Below, one piece after another: positions 20,097 through 31,348 of a DNA stretch of 64,000 bases (within the stretch, counting starts at the first letter, position 1; each line of letters begins with the position of its first letter). Position numbers and translations under genes: made by a program. The notes below the pieces were generated by a model, which was not told the origin of the DNA, did no database searches, and saw only the letters and a program-made list of their open reading frames with translations. The stretch is taken from contig BCKQ01000005.1 of NCBI GenBank assembly GCA_001600695.1, positions 1,066,593-1,130,592 on the forward strand, written 5' to 3'. The DNA comes from Ascoidea asiatica. Taxonomy: Eukaryota > Ascomycota > Saccharomycetes > Ascoideales > Ascoideaceae.

Positions 20097-20726
20097 ATGT
20101 CTGGAATAATAAAAACCTCCAAAGCAATAGTGACCCAGAAATATACTGTGATAACGGACGTATCTCCATTTACAATCTCATTAGCTTACCTAAACTCTCT
20201 ACCTTCTTTGTATCCTATATCTAGCTCAAATCCAGAGAAAATAAAGCTACTTGCAATTTACAGAAGATTCACTAGGTTAAAGTCTTTCATATCCACAAGA
20301 AGTGACATCAAGCAAACTTATCAAAGAATTTTAAAAGCCAAATTCAAAAATCTTAAACTCACTGATTTGAATCATGGTACTGATTTAGATTCATATATTA
20401 TCATATTAAAAACTTTAAAATTCCTTCAAAATGCTGTAAGTGAAAATTCAATTGACTCCAAAAATTATAATTTAAATTTTGAAAGACAAATTATAAATAA
20501 TTATTTGAAAAATTGGTATAGTAAAGAATTCAAAATCAAATCAGATTTACTTGATGATAACCATATATCTTCTTCGTTGAATAATTTTTCAAATAATGAT
20601 CAGTATAATACTCAAAATGATAAAACGTTTAGCAAAAAATCAAAAAAACTGAAACTGAAGGATGATGATATAAGTTTTGAACAGTGTATTTCTTTACTAA
20701 ACTCCTCAATTGGAACATGTCTATAA
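20097..20726 (+). CDS. IRC19: Irc19/Rrg4-like protein
   Basis: This 209-residue protein resembles S. cerevisiae Irc19 (Rrg4) along its length. Shared stretches are the N-terminal SKAIVTQKYTVI, the arginine-rich block IYRRFTRLKSFISTRSD (yeast has YRRFMRLKPFIS here) and the C-terminal LNSSIGTCL (yeast LNETLGTRL). In yeast, loss of IRC19 impairs respiratory growth and raises Rad52 foci; the biochemical role is not known. I start at the ATG at 20097. A TTG 18 bp upstream is in frame but unlikely. The middle is Asn/Ser/Lys-rich and weakly conserved. Similarity is patchy but co-linear, so I consider orthology likely. Confidence 0.75.
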   Translation: MSGIIKTSKAIVTQKYTVITDVSPFTISLAYLNSLPSLYPISSSNPEKIKLLAIYRRFTRLKSFISTRSDIKQTYQRILKAKFKNLKLTDLNHGTDLDSYIIILKTLKFLQNAVSENSIDSKNYNLNFERQIINNYLKNWYSKEFKIKSDLLDDNHISSSLNNFSNNDQYNTQNDKTFSKKSKKLKLKDDDISFEQCISLLNSSIGTCL

Positions 20727-21020
20727 TATTCATTTTCTTTGCTTTCATTCTGTTCCTATCTATTTTACTTTAAGTCCGATTAATATTTGTATAATACTTT
20801 AATAAATAAAATAAAAGAAAAAAAATTCTAAAATTCTAACGTAAAATTATCAATAAATGAGTTTAATAAATAAATAAATATAGAAATAAAAAAAATATGA
20901 AATAATTAATATAAAAACAAGCTCTTTGAAAAGTATTCGTAAATTTTATAAAAATTAATAAAAATAAGAAAAACTAAAAATCAAAAAATAAATACAAAAA
21001 AAATGTTCAAAAAGCGTATT

Positions 21021-24000
21021 TTAAAATCCTGGAGTCATAATATCATCATTTTCTCTTCTTAATAATCCTCTACCACTAAGAATATCTCCAATTTGATTAA
21101 ATTGTTCCCACCAATCATTTTTGTGAGTTCTTTTCTCAAAATCTGTTACTGATAAAAGATCATTAATTGGTGTAAATTTTATTTCACTACCAATAATTCC
21201 AATAACACATGAACTATCTTCAATATTGTCGATAGTTGGTTTTTTAACTCCATTAACATATTGAAATCTTAAATTTGGATCTGTACCATCTCCAAATGCA
21301 TTCTCTCTTTTATTAACTTTATCATTCCATGCTTCAATATATTTAACTGCACGTACACCAAATCTTGTAGAATTAATTCTATCCATAGATGATGGTACTT
21401 TTCCTTGTTGAACATGTCCAGGAATTGCACATCTTGATTCAAATGATCCATCTGCTGTTTCCATAATAATATTTGAAATTAATTCAGTTGTAAAAATTTT
21501 TGAACATTTTTCATTTCTAATTAAAATTTTACCAGCTCTATTTTCTCCTTTATCTTTTTTATAATTAATTTTCAATAATTCAAGATCTTCTTGAATTGAT
21601 CTTAAATTAACTGTTTTTTCAGGTAAATAAACTGCCAATGCACCAGTAACTAATCCAGCATAACTTGCAACATATCCACAATATCCTCCTTGAACTTCAA
21701 CCACGAATACTCTTCTTCTTGAAGCAGAAGCTGATTGTTTAATTGCATCACAATATGTAATTAAAGAATTTAAACATGTATCATTACCTAAAGAATATTC
21801 AGTACCTGGAACATTATTTGAAACTGTTGAAGGAATGACTAATATTGGTATATTAAATGAAGGATATTGACTTCTATGGTCATTTAATTCTTTTAATGAA
21901 GAAAAAGCTTCAAATCCACCAATAATTATTAAACCGTCAATTTTAAATTTTTGTAAATAATATGCAACAGTACCATAATCTTCTGAAGGTAATGAACGAT
22001 TTGTACCAATAACTGAACCACCACGATTATGCCAATCTTCAACATTAATCCAATTTAATTCAGTCATTGTACCATGTCTAATTAAACCAGAAAATCCATT
22101 TTTAATTGCAAAAATTTTATGACCTCTTGATAAAGAGTATAAAGTTATTGCTCTTGTTGAAGAATTTAAAGCAGAAGTTGGGGCACCAACATGAATAATA
22201 GCAATATTTAATTGTTTTTCCTTTGGTAAAATTGCAGAACCATCATCATGAATTGAAGTTGCAATAAAATTATTATATGAATCACCAAATTCAGTATCTC
22301 TTAAAGACATTGCTTTATCAAATTGTTTACTATTAATAGCAGTTGCAACAGATTTTGTTAATTTAACAGCTTCAACTAATGGTCTTCTAATGATTTTATT
22401 TTCTAAAATTCCAATCATTGGAGATGGAGTTCCTGGAGTCATTTCTAGAATTGCTTTAACAGCTTCAACACCTTGCATTGTAGCTAACATTCTATCAAAA
22501 GCAACAGGAGAACCACCTCTTTGAACATGACCTAAAGTTGTAATTCTTGTATCAAGACCTAATTCAACTAAAGTATTTTTAACTTCTTCAGAAGTTATTG
22601 GATTTAATTGATTATCAATTGCACCTTCACTTACAATTACAGTTGTTTTTCTTCTACCTTTATCTCTATGTCTTTGACAAATTTCTTTTAAATCATTTTT
22701 CCAATTTCTTGAATCTGGTGGTCTTTCAGGTATAAAAATAAAATCAGCACCAGTTGCAATACCAGCCATTAAACCTAACCAACCACAATGTCTACCCATA
22801 ACTTCAACAACAAAAGCTCTTGAATGAGAATTTGCAGTTGCATCAATATAATCAACCATTTCACAAATTCTTTCTAAAGAAGAATAAGCACCAATTGTTG
22901 AATCAGTACTTGACATATCATTATCAATTGAACCAACTAAACCAACAATTTTTAAATTTGTAAAAGGAGAAACTTCATTTAAAGTTAATAAATTATTCAT
23001 AACTAATTCTTCACATAAATTTGGCCATTCACTTCTAAATAAATCAGCACCAGTTAAAGAACCATCACCACCACAAACAATTAAAGAATCAATACCATTA
23101 ATTATCATATTAAAACAAGCTTTTAATCTACCTTCCCTAGTTCTAAAAGAATTTGATCTTGCAGTACCAATTAAAGTACCACCAGAAGATATAAAACCTC
23201 TAACATCATTCCAATTCATTTTTTTAATAAATTCATCACCATTAACTAAACCTTCATAACCTTCATAAATTGCATAAACATCACAATTGAAATAAATTCC
23301 AGATCTTACAACAGATCTTACAACAGCATTCATACCTTGAGAATCTCCACCAGAAGTCATTATTGCAATTTTTTTTTTTTTAAAAGAAGTATTTAATTTA
23401 AAAGCACTTTCAAATTCAAAATTGAAATCTGAATTTGAACTATTATTATTATTATTATTACTATTTAAATAATTGAAATTAGTAAAACCATTATATGAAG
23501 AAGGTAATCTTCTATGATTTGCAGTATTTAATTGATTTAATTCATTATCAATTGAATTAGTTATAGTTGAAGTGAAATTAAAGTAAATTGAATTATTCAA
23601 AGGATCTAAAGTTTTAAAATAATAAGAATCATTTGAAAATTTCAGATCATTAAATATATCATCATTGATATCATCATCTTCTTCTTCTTCTTCGTCACTA
23701 TTACTATTATTATTAGATGATGATTTTTTATTATTTTCAAAAATTTTAAATTTATTTTTTATTAATAAATCTTTAACAAGTAATAAATTTTCTTTATTCA
23801 GATGTAAAAAAAAAGAACTATTATTATTTTTATTTAATTTATTAATAAGATTTTTATGAATTGATAATCTAATTTTAATTGCAGAACCATTATGAATTTT
23901 ATTATGATCTTTATCTCTATTTAAAATTGAAGAAAAACATTCTAACCAAGATTCTTTAATTGAATCATCAGAAATTCCAATAATATTATTTGAGTTATTA

Positions 24001-24143
24001 TTTAAATTATTAATTGAATCTTTTGAGAAATTTCTTGTAATTTGATAACCAATTAATCTATAAAAGAAAATTAAATTTTCATAAACTTCTAAATCATTTG
24101 TAACTAAAGATATATATGAAATATCATTAATTAGTTTTGACAT
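21021..24143 (-). CDS. PFK1: 6-phosphofructokinase alpha subunit
   Basis: This 1040-residue alpha subunit belongs to the hetero-octameric yeast phosphofructokinase, which converts fructose 6-phosphate to fructose 1,6-bisphosphate. An N-terminal glyoxalase-like region (about 1-200) aligns with that of S. cerevisiae Pfk1. It is interrupted by a Ser/Asn/Glu/Asp run at about 140-160. The first PFK half starts near 256 with IAIMTSGGDSQGMNAVVRS, followed by GGDGSLTGAD, GSIDNDMSSTDSTIG, MGRHCGWLGL and GHVQRGGSP. The second, regulatory-type half starts near 650 (HVGAPTSALNSSTRA, SNNVPGTEYSLG, PGHVQQGKVPSS). The C-terminus IGDILSGRG is alpha-like, not beta-like. It is longer than Pfk1 (987) through Asn-rich inserts. 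The ATG at 24143 gives the expected N-terminus. Confidence 0.96.
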   Translation of the reverse strand: MSKLINDISYISLVTNDLEVYENLIFFYRLIGYQITRNFSKDSINNLNNNSNNIIGISDDSIKESWLECFSSILNRDKDHNKIHNGSAIKIRLSIHKNLINKLNKNNNSSFFLHLNKENLLLVKDLLIKNKFKIFENNKKSSSNNNSNSDEEEEEDDDINDDIFNDLKFSNDSYYFKTLDPLNNSIYFNFTSTITNSIDNELNQLNTANHRRLPSSYNGFTNFNYLNSNNNNNNSSNSDFNFEFESAFKLNTSFKKKKIAIMTSGGDSQGMNAVVRSVVRSGIYFNCDVYAIYEGYEGLVNGDEFIKKMNWNDVRGFISSGGTLIGTARSNSFRTREGRLKACFNMIINGIDSLIVCGGDGSLTGADLFRSEWPNLCEELVMNNLLTLNEVSPFTNLKIVGLVGSIDNDMSSTDSTIGAYSSLERICEMVDYIDATANSHSRAFVVEVMGRHCGWLGLMAGIATGADFIFIPERPPDSRNWKNDLKEICQRHRDKGRRKTTVIVSEGAIDNQLNPITSEEVKNTLVELGLDTRITTLGHVQRGGSPVAFDRMLATMQGVEAVKAILEMTPGTPSPMIGILENKIIRRPLVEAVKLTKSVATAINSKQFDKAMSLRDTEFGDSYNNFIATSIHDDGSAILPKEKQLNIAIIHVGAPTSALNSSTRAITLYSLSRGHKIFAIKNGFSGLIRHGTMTELNWINVEDWHNRGGSVIGTNRSLPSEDYGTVAYYLQKFKIDGLIIIGGFEAFSSLKELNDHRSQYPSFNIPILVIPSTVSNNVPGTEYSLGNDTCLNSLITYCDAIKQSASASRRRVFVVEVQGGYCGYVASYAGLVTGALAVYLPEKTVNLRSIQEDLELLKINYKKDKGENRAGKILIRNEKCSKIFTTELISNIIMETADGSFESRCAIPGHVQQGKVPSSMDRINSTRFGVRAVKYIEAWNDKVNKRENAFGDGTDPNLRFQYVNGVKKPTIDNIEDSSCVIGIIGSEIKFTPINDLLSVTDFEKRTHKNDWWEQFNQIGDILSGRGLLRRENDDIMTPGF

Positions 24144-25940
24144 TATGACTTTTATTTCTTATTTCTTATTCTTATTTTTATTTTTATTATTCTTATTATT
24201 CTTGTTATTAATTGAGGATCTGAGAGTGAAAAAAAAAATAAAAAAGTAATAAGCTTGAATAAATAAAGAATAGTTTTTAATTGATTTTAATTGAATATAA
24301 TTAAAGATATTCAATTGATAATAATGAAAATAATGATAATAATTGATATGATGAGTTTTGACATTAATAATGTACCGGTAATAGTATTAGGTATTTAAGT
24401 TGTAAAAGGTAGTTAATAGACAACGGAGTGTATTTAGCAGACTATATACTATTTATTTCAGTAACGTAATAATTATTTTCATAGTTAATTGGAGGCGATA
24501 AGAGTTCAGGTGATGGATAAGTTGAGCACGATTCAGGGCCTTGAAGGACTGAAGGCCTTTGTTAAATGAAGAAATGAAGAGGAGGTGGTATTTAGCACTG
24601 GCGAAAGTCATGGGTCAAGCCATCATCAGGTAGCAAGGTAGCTGAAGAACGTTTTTCGGACTACAGAAGCTACAGCAGGCTGGTAATGGATTGCTGGAGG
24701 GTGTCCCTAGACAAAGCAAGGAGTGTCCCGTGGGTCGGATGATGAACAAGAAGCTGAAGAAGCTGTGAAGCTGCAAAGCTGTTTGTTTGTTTGTTTGTGA
24801 GCGTGGGTTGGTTTCGTGATGAGGATCCATAGCACTGGTTTCATTGGAACTGGCTGGCTGGAAGGTGATGAGCTAATAATAATGCACTTTAACAGCTTAC
24901 TAAATATATTGATATAAATAATGAATAATCCACTCAAAAAGTAAAAGAAAATCAATTTCTTAAACAAGGTAATTACTGAAAATATGAGAGAATTATGTCT
25001 TACAATGTTTATATTTTTAATTAATCAATATTCTCTACTATTACAACAGATAATTAGTGAAATATCTTTTTGACTTGGAAATTGTGGATCATATTTTATA
25101 ACTTAATAGTAAAATTGAGTAAAAGAGGGAAAAAAAAATGAAAAAATTGAATCCAAGTTTATGGAAGTCCTTTATTGAATACTATTAGATCCATGTATAT
25201 GGTATTATTATTATGTAAAACTATTAAAGGCATTCTATTTAATGAAATAAAAAATGTGACTTTTAATGATTTTAATGACTTGGAAACCAATATTATGGAA
25301 TAAAAGTGATCAATATTTTTCAAACTGAAGATTATTACTTTTTTAGAGAAAAATATTAATGTTTTTCCATAGAATAACAAAAAATGATCAAATTCATTTA
25401 TAAATTATGATTTATACTTTGAGAAAAAAAAAAAAAAAAAAACACACATTTAAAATTTGAAAAGTGAATAAATGTTTAGGAATCCGGATTAATTCACTGT
25501 AATAAAGTTTATTTACCCAACCAATAGGAATAGAATATCATGAAAATCACGGAAAAACACCACTTTTTTTCAATGACAGAGGAATAATCAAGGATCATTA
25601 GGAGTAATCAAGGGCCATTAGGAATAATTAGATTTTAAATTTTAGCTTTGTGGTGTCGTTTCTTTATTTTTTTTTGTTATGATCCGATTTTGATTAAAGA
25701 AATTGACAGTTGAGGTTTTTCCGTTAAAGTTATTTCCACATTGATTTTATGAATAAATGGTGTTATTAAAAGTCAGTTACTTTGAAAATTACGTATTGGA
25801 ACTTCTTTGTTGAATATAATTAATTGCATTTTTTACAATTTTAAAACCTCAGCACCGGTTTTTTAGTAAGGCATGTTGAAATATTTATTAGTTACAAGTG
25901 TTATCTTTACTGCTAGTAGAAATACTGTAGAAATCATTTT

Positions 25941-25972
25941 TAACTAATGTTATCATTAGTTAACATTAGTTA
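25941..25972. repeat. Perfect 12-bp inverted repeat
   Basis: TAACTAATGTTA (25941-25952) is repeated as its reverse complement at 25961-25972 after an 8-bp loop. CATTAGTTAA also occurs as an overlapping direct repeat. Its role is unknown. Confidence 0.6.
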
Positions 25973-26796
25973 ACTTTTGGCATGTTTTGCTACAGCAATA
26001 CGGAACCCATAGAATGAAAATGGCACAGTAACTCAACCCACTAGTACATAATTTTTCAGACTAAGAATTTATTGTCCCTTGTCTTGAATATTTGCACTTG
26101 GCGATAAGAATTACAATTCAGCCTTGGTCAAATGATAATTGAACGATAATTGTAGTAATTGAATGATAATTGAATGTTTTTTTTTATCTTTCAAACCACA
26201 TGGCTAGAATTTACTAATATTTAGTAATATTTATTTTATATCAATTGATTATCAAAAATATCGATCAAAAATTACTTCATTCTATTTTTGTTGTCATAGT
26301 AAGTTCTCGGTCTCTACTTATCCGTTACCAAGTCAATTTTGAAATTTTGAAATTTTGTTTTTGTGTTTTGTGGTTGAAAAAACGGAGAGGTTAAATGTAC
26401 CCCCCTCCATAAGAATAAACAGACTTCTTACGGGTCAGCATTTTTCCCTTAGGAAACAAAGCAAACAATAAGGCTCGATAAATTATTAACAGACTAAAAC
26501 ACCTCAAAGTTACAGGATAATATAAAGATATTTTGCTCTTTTTACCCAGGACAGAAGAAAACAAGTTTCTGCAGATTGAAGTTGTATTCAACGGAGTGTG
26601 AATGGGTGCGGGAATCGGGTTTTCGGGGGTGAGGGGTTCCATACCGCAGGCATCCAACAGGCATCCAACATCCACGCAAAATACACCCAACAATAGAGAA
26701 AAAAATAAAAAAAATAAAAAAAATAAAAAAATATAAAAAAAACACTTCCCGAGCCTCCGCCGTCCGGAGCGCAAAACCGTTTGCGGTGGTTTTCTG

Positions 26797-26888
26797 GCTG
26801 CGCTATGGCGGTGCTCTTGCCGTGCATTGGCTGCGCTGTAAGAGTTCTTCGGGCCAGCAGTGCAGTATTTCCTTGCGCGTGCTGCGCT
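26797..26888. repeat. Three copies of GCTGCGCT in a GC-rich island
   Basis: Copies lie at 26797-26804, 26830-26837 and 26881-26888. The first two share the longer context TGGCTGCGCT. Just upstream, CGCAAA and TTTGCG can pair around ACCG (26770-26785). They may be binding sites in the upstream region of the TYE7-like gene, 1.3-1.4 kb from its ATG. Confidence 0.4.
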
Positions 26889-28194
26889 TTATTCTTTTAC
26901 GAGGATTTCTGTGCGCTGTTTCGCCACATCTAAGCTTCGGTGCCACTAAGTTACCTCCCTGAACTCTTACCGCTGCTGTAATATTCTTCCGTACTCAAAA
27001 AATGCTTTAGAAAGCACTGAATCTACACTGATTATTCAAAGTTTAATTAGTTTAATAATGATTATACTGACTATTTTAGTCATATTAACCATATTAATCA
27101 TTTCAATTATATTGATATTATTATTATCCATATTATCCATTATTTAACCCAAATACTAATCTTAGATATTTTAGATCTTATGAAATATGTAAAAAAAAAA
27201 AAAAAACCAAATTCAAAGCTATGGAAATTCTTTGAGTTTATTCTTTTAAATCTTTTATAAATCTCAACAAATCGCTACAAATTTCAATAAATTTCTTTAG
27301 AAAAATTTATTTTAAAAAGGTAATTTATAACTTTGATAAAATTCTTTTAAAGATCAAAAAAAAGTCTCTTAAACGTCTTCAATATTAATTAGCTTTAAAT
27401 TTAAATTTCACAATAAATATTAAATATTATTATTAATAAATATAAATATCAAATTATTAATAATTAAACATTCCTATTTCCGTTTACCAATTATTTCAAC
27501 TGTAACGTTTATTAAAATCAATAGCCTTAAATATTCAATTTACTAAAAATTAAATAAAAAGTAATAAAAATTATTTAAAAAAAAAAATTTACTTTTAAAT
27601 CATTTCTGATACTTATTTGAAAATTTTTTATTATTAATTTCATTTCATTTCATTTTGAACAAATAATCAAATTAATTCTTCATCTGTCATATTTAAATAT
27701 CTATTAAAATATTTATTTAAATTTTCCTATTTCTGTTTCTTTCTTAATTCAAATTCAAATTTAAATTTTTACTTTTAAATTAAATTAAAAATTATTCATA
27801 ATTTACCAAAATCAATCATAAACTTTCAAAAACTTTCAAGTCAAATATTTTATTAAAAGTACACATAAAATAAGAAAAACAAGAAAACAAAAAAGTAAAT
27901 TAACTCACTCTCATAATAAACAATAAACTAAAACGCATTCAAAGTATTCTTAAACTAATTACTTTTCAATATATTTTCTTTTATCTTAAATATATAAACC
28001 AATCTCATTTAATTTTCTTCTTATTCTTATTCTTATTCTTATTCTTATTCTTAAGCTCATTCTTACTCATACACAATAAATATAATCAATAAAAGAATAT
28101 ATACTTATACATTTACATTTATCAATAGAAATATATAAATATAAATATAAATATAAATCCTATAATCTAATAGAACTTAATTTAACTCTCAATA

Positions 28195-30474
28195 ATGGAA
28201 CCTCAAAATTCTGCTCTTTTTTCTTCAAATGAAGATCAATGGTTAAATGACCTATTATCAAAATCTGATTTCAACCTGGATAATCAATCAAATAATAATA
28301 TCAATAATAATAATAATATCAACAACAACAACAATAATCTCAATCTCAATATCAATAACAATAATAATAACAATAACTACAATAATAATACTAATAATAA
28401 TATGGATTTAAATAATTTACAACGCTATAACTCAAATAATGATGATAATACAATTGATATCAATTCTTTATTTTTTGAAGATAATTTATCAAACTTAAAT
28501 GCAGATTCAATATTCAATAACAATATCAATACTACAATCAATGCTAATGGAAATAATAATAATAATAATAATAACAACAACAACAACAACAACAACAATT
28601 CAAATTCAAATACAAATACATTCAATAATTCATTCATTTCAAAGAATCTCAATAGACAACATTCAAACAACAATAACAATAATAATAATATTAATAACAA
28701 TTCTGCTTTTAATTCACTCTCAAATTCTCCAATTTTACATTCAGCTTATCCTTCAATTGTAAATTCATTAACAAATTCTTTAAATAATTCTTTAAGAAAT
28801 TCTCCAATTATAAAACATGATCCTGATGATGATGATGATTTATTACCTTTTTTCACCTTAGATGATTTCAATCCACAATCTAATTCTCAATCAATTTCTC
28901 AATCAATTTCTCAATCTTTTCCAAAAAATATTAATTCAAATAGTAATTTTAATATAATAAATTCAAAATTAGAATCAATGTTAAATAATAATAATAATAA
29001 TACACCTAACAATAATAGTAATAGTAATAGTAATAATAATATCAATACAAATACCAATACTCCCGTTATTGCCACCGCCTCAAAAAACAAAAACAATAAT
29101 AGAAATCCAATGTTTTTTGTATCGCCAACAAACTCAGATTTACCTTCAAGAGTTAATTCATCAAATACAATTAATAATTTAGATTCTTTTGCATCTTCAT
29201 TAACATCTAATTCTTCAATAATTAATAGTATCAATAATAATTTCACTAACAAAAAAATTAATAATATTAATGATAATATAAATAATAATTATAAAGATTT
29301 TAATAATCCTTTAAAGAAAACAAAATCTCAACCATTACCAATAAATAATAATAATAATAATAATTTTCAAATAGCTTTACCAAATTTTGATTCAAGTTTA
29401 TTTAATTCTAATTTTGGTAATTCAAACTCATTAAATTCTTTAAAATCTTTAAATTCTGATAATTCTTCAACTTCAAATTCAACTTCAACCTCAACTTCAA
29501 ATTCAAATTCAAATTCTTCAAATGATATTCAAAATATTAAAATTAAATCTGAATTAGATGCTCAATCTCAATCCCAATCTCAATCTTTATTAATTTCTAA
29601 ATCTAATTCTCTATCAAATACACCAGAAACAACTCCTTCAAATTCAAATTCAACTTCAACAACAAATGCTACAAATATTTCAAATATATCAAACTTAGAC
29701 ACTAAATCAAAAACAAAAACATCAACTAAAGCTTCTACTGCAACTGCCTCATCTGCAAAAGCTGCTAAAAAACCAAAAAAGAAGAGAGCTCCAAGAAAGC
29801 GTTTAACTCCATATCAAAAACAAGCTCATAATAAAATTGAAAAAAGATATAGAATTAATATAAATACAAAAATTGCAAATTTACAAAGAATCATACCGGG
29901 AGTATCAAATGAAAAAACTTCTTTTGAAACTGCTCATGATCAAAAAGCTAAAGCAATTTCAAATAATTCAAATATTAATTCAACAAATAGTTTAAATAAT
30001 GATTCAAACAACTCTATTACTAATACTAATACAAACATTATTGAAGATGATGATGAAGTTCCAAAATTAAATAAATCAATGATTTTAGAAAAAGCTATAA
30101 ATTATATCAATTTCTTGAAAAATAATCAAGATAGAGTTACTAGAGAAAAATCATTTTTAATAAGTGAATTAAAAAAATATACAAATAAAGATTATTCTTT
30201 AATTCTAAATGATATTCATGAAAATGATTCCAATAATCAATCTCAATTTACTTCTAATTCCAATCTAAATTCTGCAAATCAATCGGCTATTCAATCTGCT
30301 CTTCAATCTCAAGCTCAAAGTCCAATTTCTTCAAGTTCATCTCCAGATTCAATCTCAAATCAAATCCCAAGCCCTGATAATTTATTAGGACAATCTCCTT
30401 CCAGTCAATTAATGATGAATGATCAAAGTCAACAACAATCCATCATTAGTCCTTCTAATTTATCCACTCTTTAA
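28195..30474 (+). CDS. TYE7: Tye7-like bHLH transcription factor
   Basis: This is a 759-residue nuclear regulator. The first 500 residues are Asn/Ser-rich with long Asn runs encoded by AAT/AAC repeats. A basic stretch (KKPKKKRAPRKRLTPYQKQ) leads into a bHLH at about 540-650. The basic region HNKIEKRYRININ has the Tyr typical of the SREBP/Tye7 class, and helix 2 is PKLNKSMILEKAINYINFL, nearly the Candida Tye7 wording. The loop between helices is about 55 residues, Asn-rich and acidic. The C-terminus is Ser/Gln-rich. Tye7 proteins activate glycolytic genes from E-boxes; this window also holds PFK1 and GAPDH. No membrane segment is seen, unlike the gene at 55460. Cph2 is the closest alternative name. 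Confidence 0.82.
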   Translation: MEPQNSALFSSNEDQWLNDLLSKSDFNLDNQSNNNINNNNNINNNNNNLNLNINNNNNNNNYNNNTNNNMDLNNLQRYNSNNDDNTIDINSLFFEDNLSNLNADSIFNNNINTTINANGNNNNNNNNNNNNNNNNSNSNTNTFNNSFISKNLNRQHSNNNNNNNNINNNSAFNSLSNSPILHSAYPSIVNSLTNSLNNSLRNSPIIKHDPDDDDDLLPFFTLDDFNPQSNSQSISQSISQSFPKNINSNSNFNIINSKLESMLNNNNNNTPNNNSNSNSNNNINTNTNTPVIATASKNKNNNRNPMFFVSPTNSDLPSRVNSSNTINNLDSFASSLTSNSSIINSINNNFTNKKINNINDNINNNYKDFNNPLKKTKSQPLPINNNNNNNFQIALPNFDSSLFNSNFGNSNSLNSLKSLNSDNSSTSNSTSTSTSNSNSNSSNDIQNIKIKSELDAQSQSQSQSLLISKSNSLSNTPETTPSNSNSTSTTNATNISNISNLDTKSKTKTSTKASTATASSAKAAKKPKKKRAPRKRLTPYQKQAHNKIEKRYRININTKIANLQRIIPGVSNEKTSFETAHDQKAKAISNNSNINSTNSLNNDSNNSITNTNTNIIEDDDEVPKLNKSMILEKAINYINFLKNNQDRVTREKSFLISELKKYTNKDYSLILNDIHENDSNNQSQFTSNSNLNSANQSAIQSALQSQAQSPISSSSSPDSISNQIPSPDNLLGQSPSSQLMMNDQSQQQSIISPSNLSTL

Positions 30475-31348
30475 GTTTTTTTGCTTAATGCTTATTTTAA
30501 TGTTTTTTTTTTTTCTCTACTTGACTATCTATGATTACTTAGTTACACGCTTCAATGGATATTCAATATAACTACATTTAATGAAAAATTAATTGATGAA
30601 TGATCACTTATTGATTAATAAAATCAATTATCAATAACAAAACAACCCAAAAAAAAATTAAAAAATCAATTAAAAAATTTTAAAAAAAATGCAATTTGGA
30701 ACTTTATTTTTATTTATTTTACTTTTTTTTTCAATCTTATTCTATTTTGATTTTATCTAAGCATCATTTCTCATTACACTATTTAACCTTATTCCAATTC
30801 TAGGAGGCTATTTCTAAATACTTTCAGCCTTTTTCCTTTTATATTTTTATGTTTTTGTTGCTTCCAAATGTCTTATAAATAATTTCAACTTAATTAAAGC
30901 TTTCTGGGATTGCTAGGTTTTCGATTTTTTTGTTGAAATTCAATTCAACAGACAGGTCTTTCAACAAATTTCAAATTTTTTATTTCATTTTATTTAATTT
31001 AGTAAACTTATATTAGTACTATATTCTTTTATCCTTTCTTCACACTTATAGTGAGTTTCGTTAAGACTTTTATAAATTTAACTTATACATTTTTATTCCA
31101 GTTAATTTCACTTTTTATTATTTTTTTTTTCTTATTTTATAGTTCTTTATATTTTTATTGATAATTTTGAATATAGATTTTTTTAATGATTAATGATGAA
31201 TTATTTAGAGATTTTATCTAATAAACGCTTTTTATATAATTATTTATAATATTCATGAAAAAAATATAACTTTATTCGTGTATTAACTAATTGTTTACTA
31301 TATTGGGCTAAAAATACTTTTGCATTTATCGAAAAGAAATTGCTCACT
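30475..31348. other. Convergent intergenic region
   Basis: The TYE7-like gene and TMA23 converge across these 874 bp. I see T-rich and A-rich stretches suited to 3' ends, and no gene. Confidence 0.5.

Larger units (their letters stand above)
24144..28194. other. 4-kb gene-free interval between divergent PFK1 and the TYE7-like gene
   Basis: I find no convincing gene. Open frames of 60-130 codons at about 24615-24967 and 26391-26827 have no recognisable product. G+C-richer islands lie at about 24480-24860 (with GTTT repeats at 24781-24798) and 26390-27000. The second has a tandem CAGGCATCCAA pair (26647-26668) and three GCTGCGCT copies. A perfect 12-bp inverted repeat lies at 25941-25972. From 27000 to 28194 the sequence is A+T-rich and probably includes a long 5' leader. 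This is the natural place for both promoters and perhaps an unannotated RNA. Confidence 0.5.

Noticed and set aside
26391-26827. Overlapping open frames of 67-127 codons in the GC-rich island
   Set aside because: Three frames are open at once, with Phe-rich runs from an A-rich tract and no recognisable product. The signal comes from composition.
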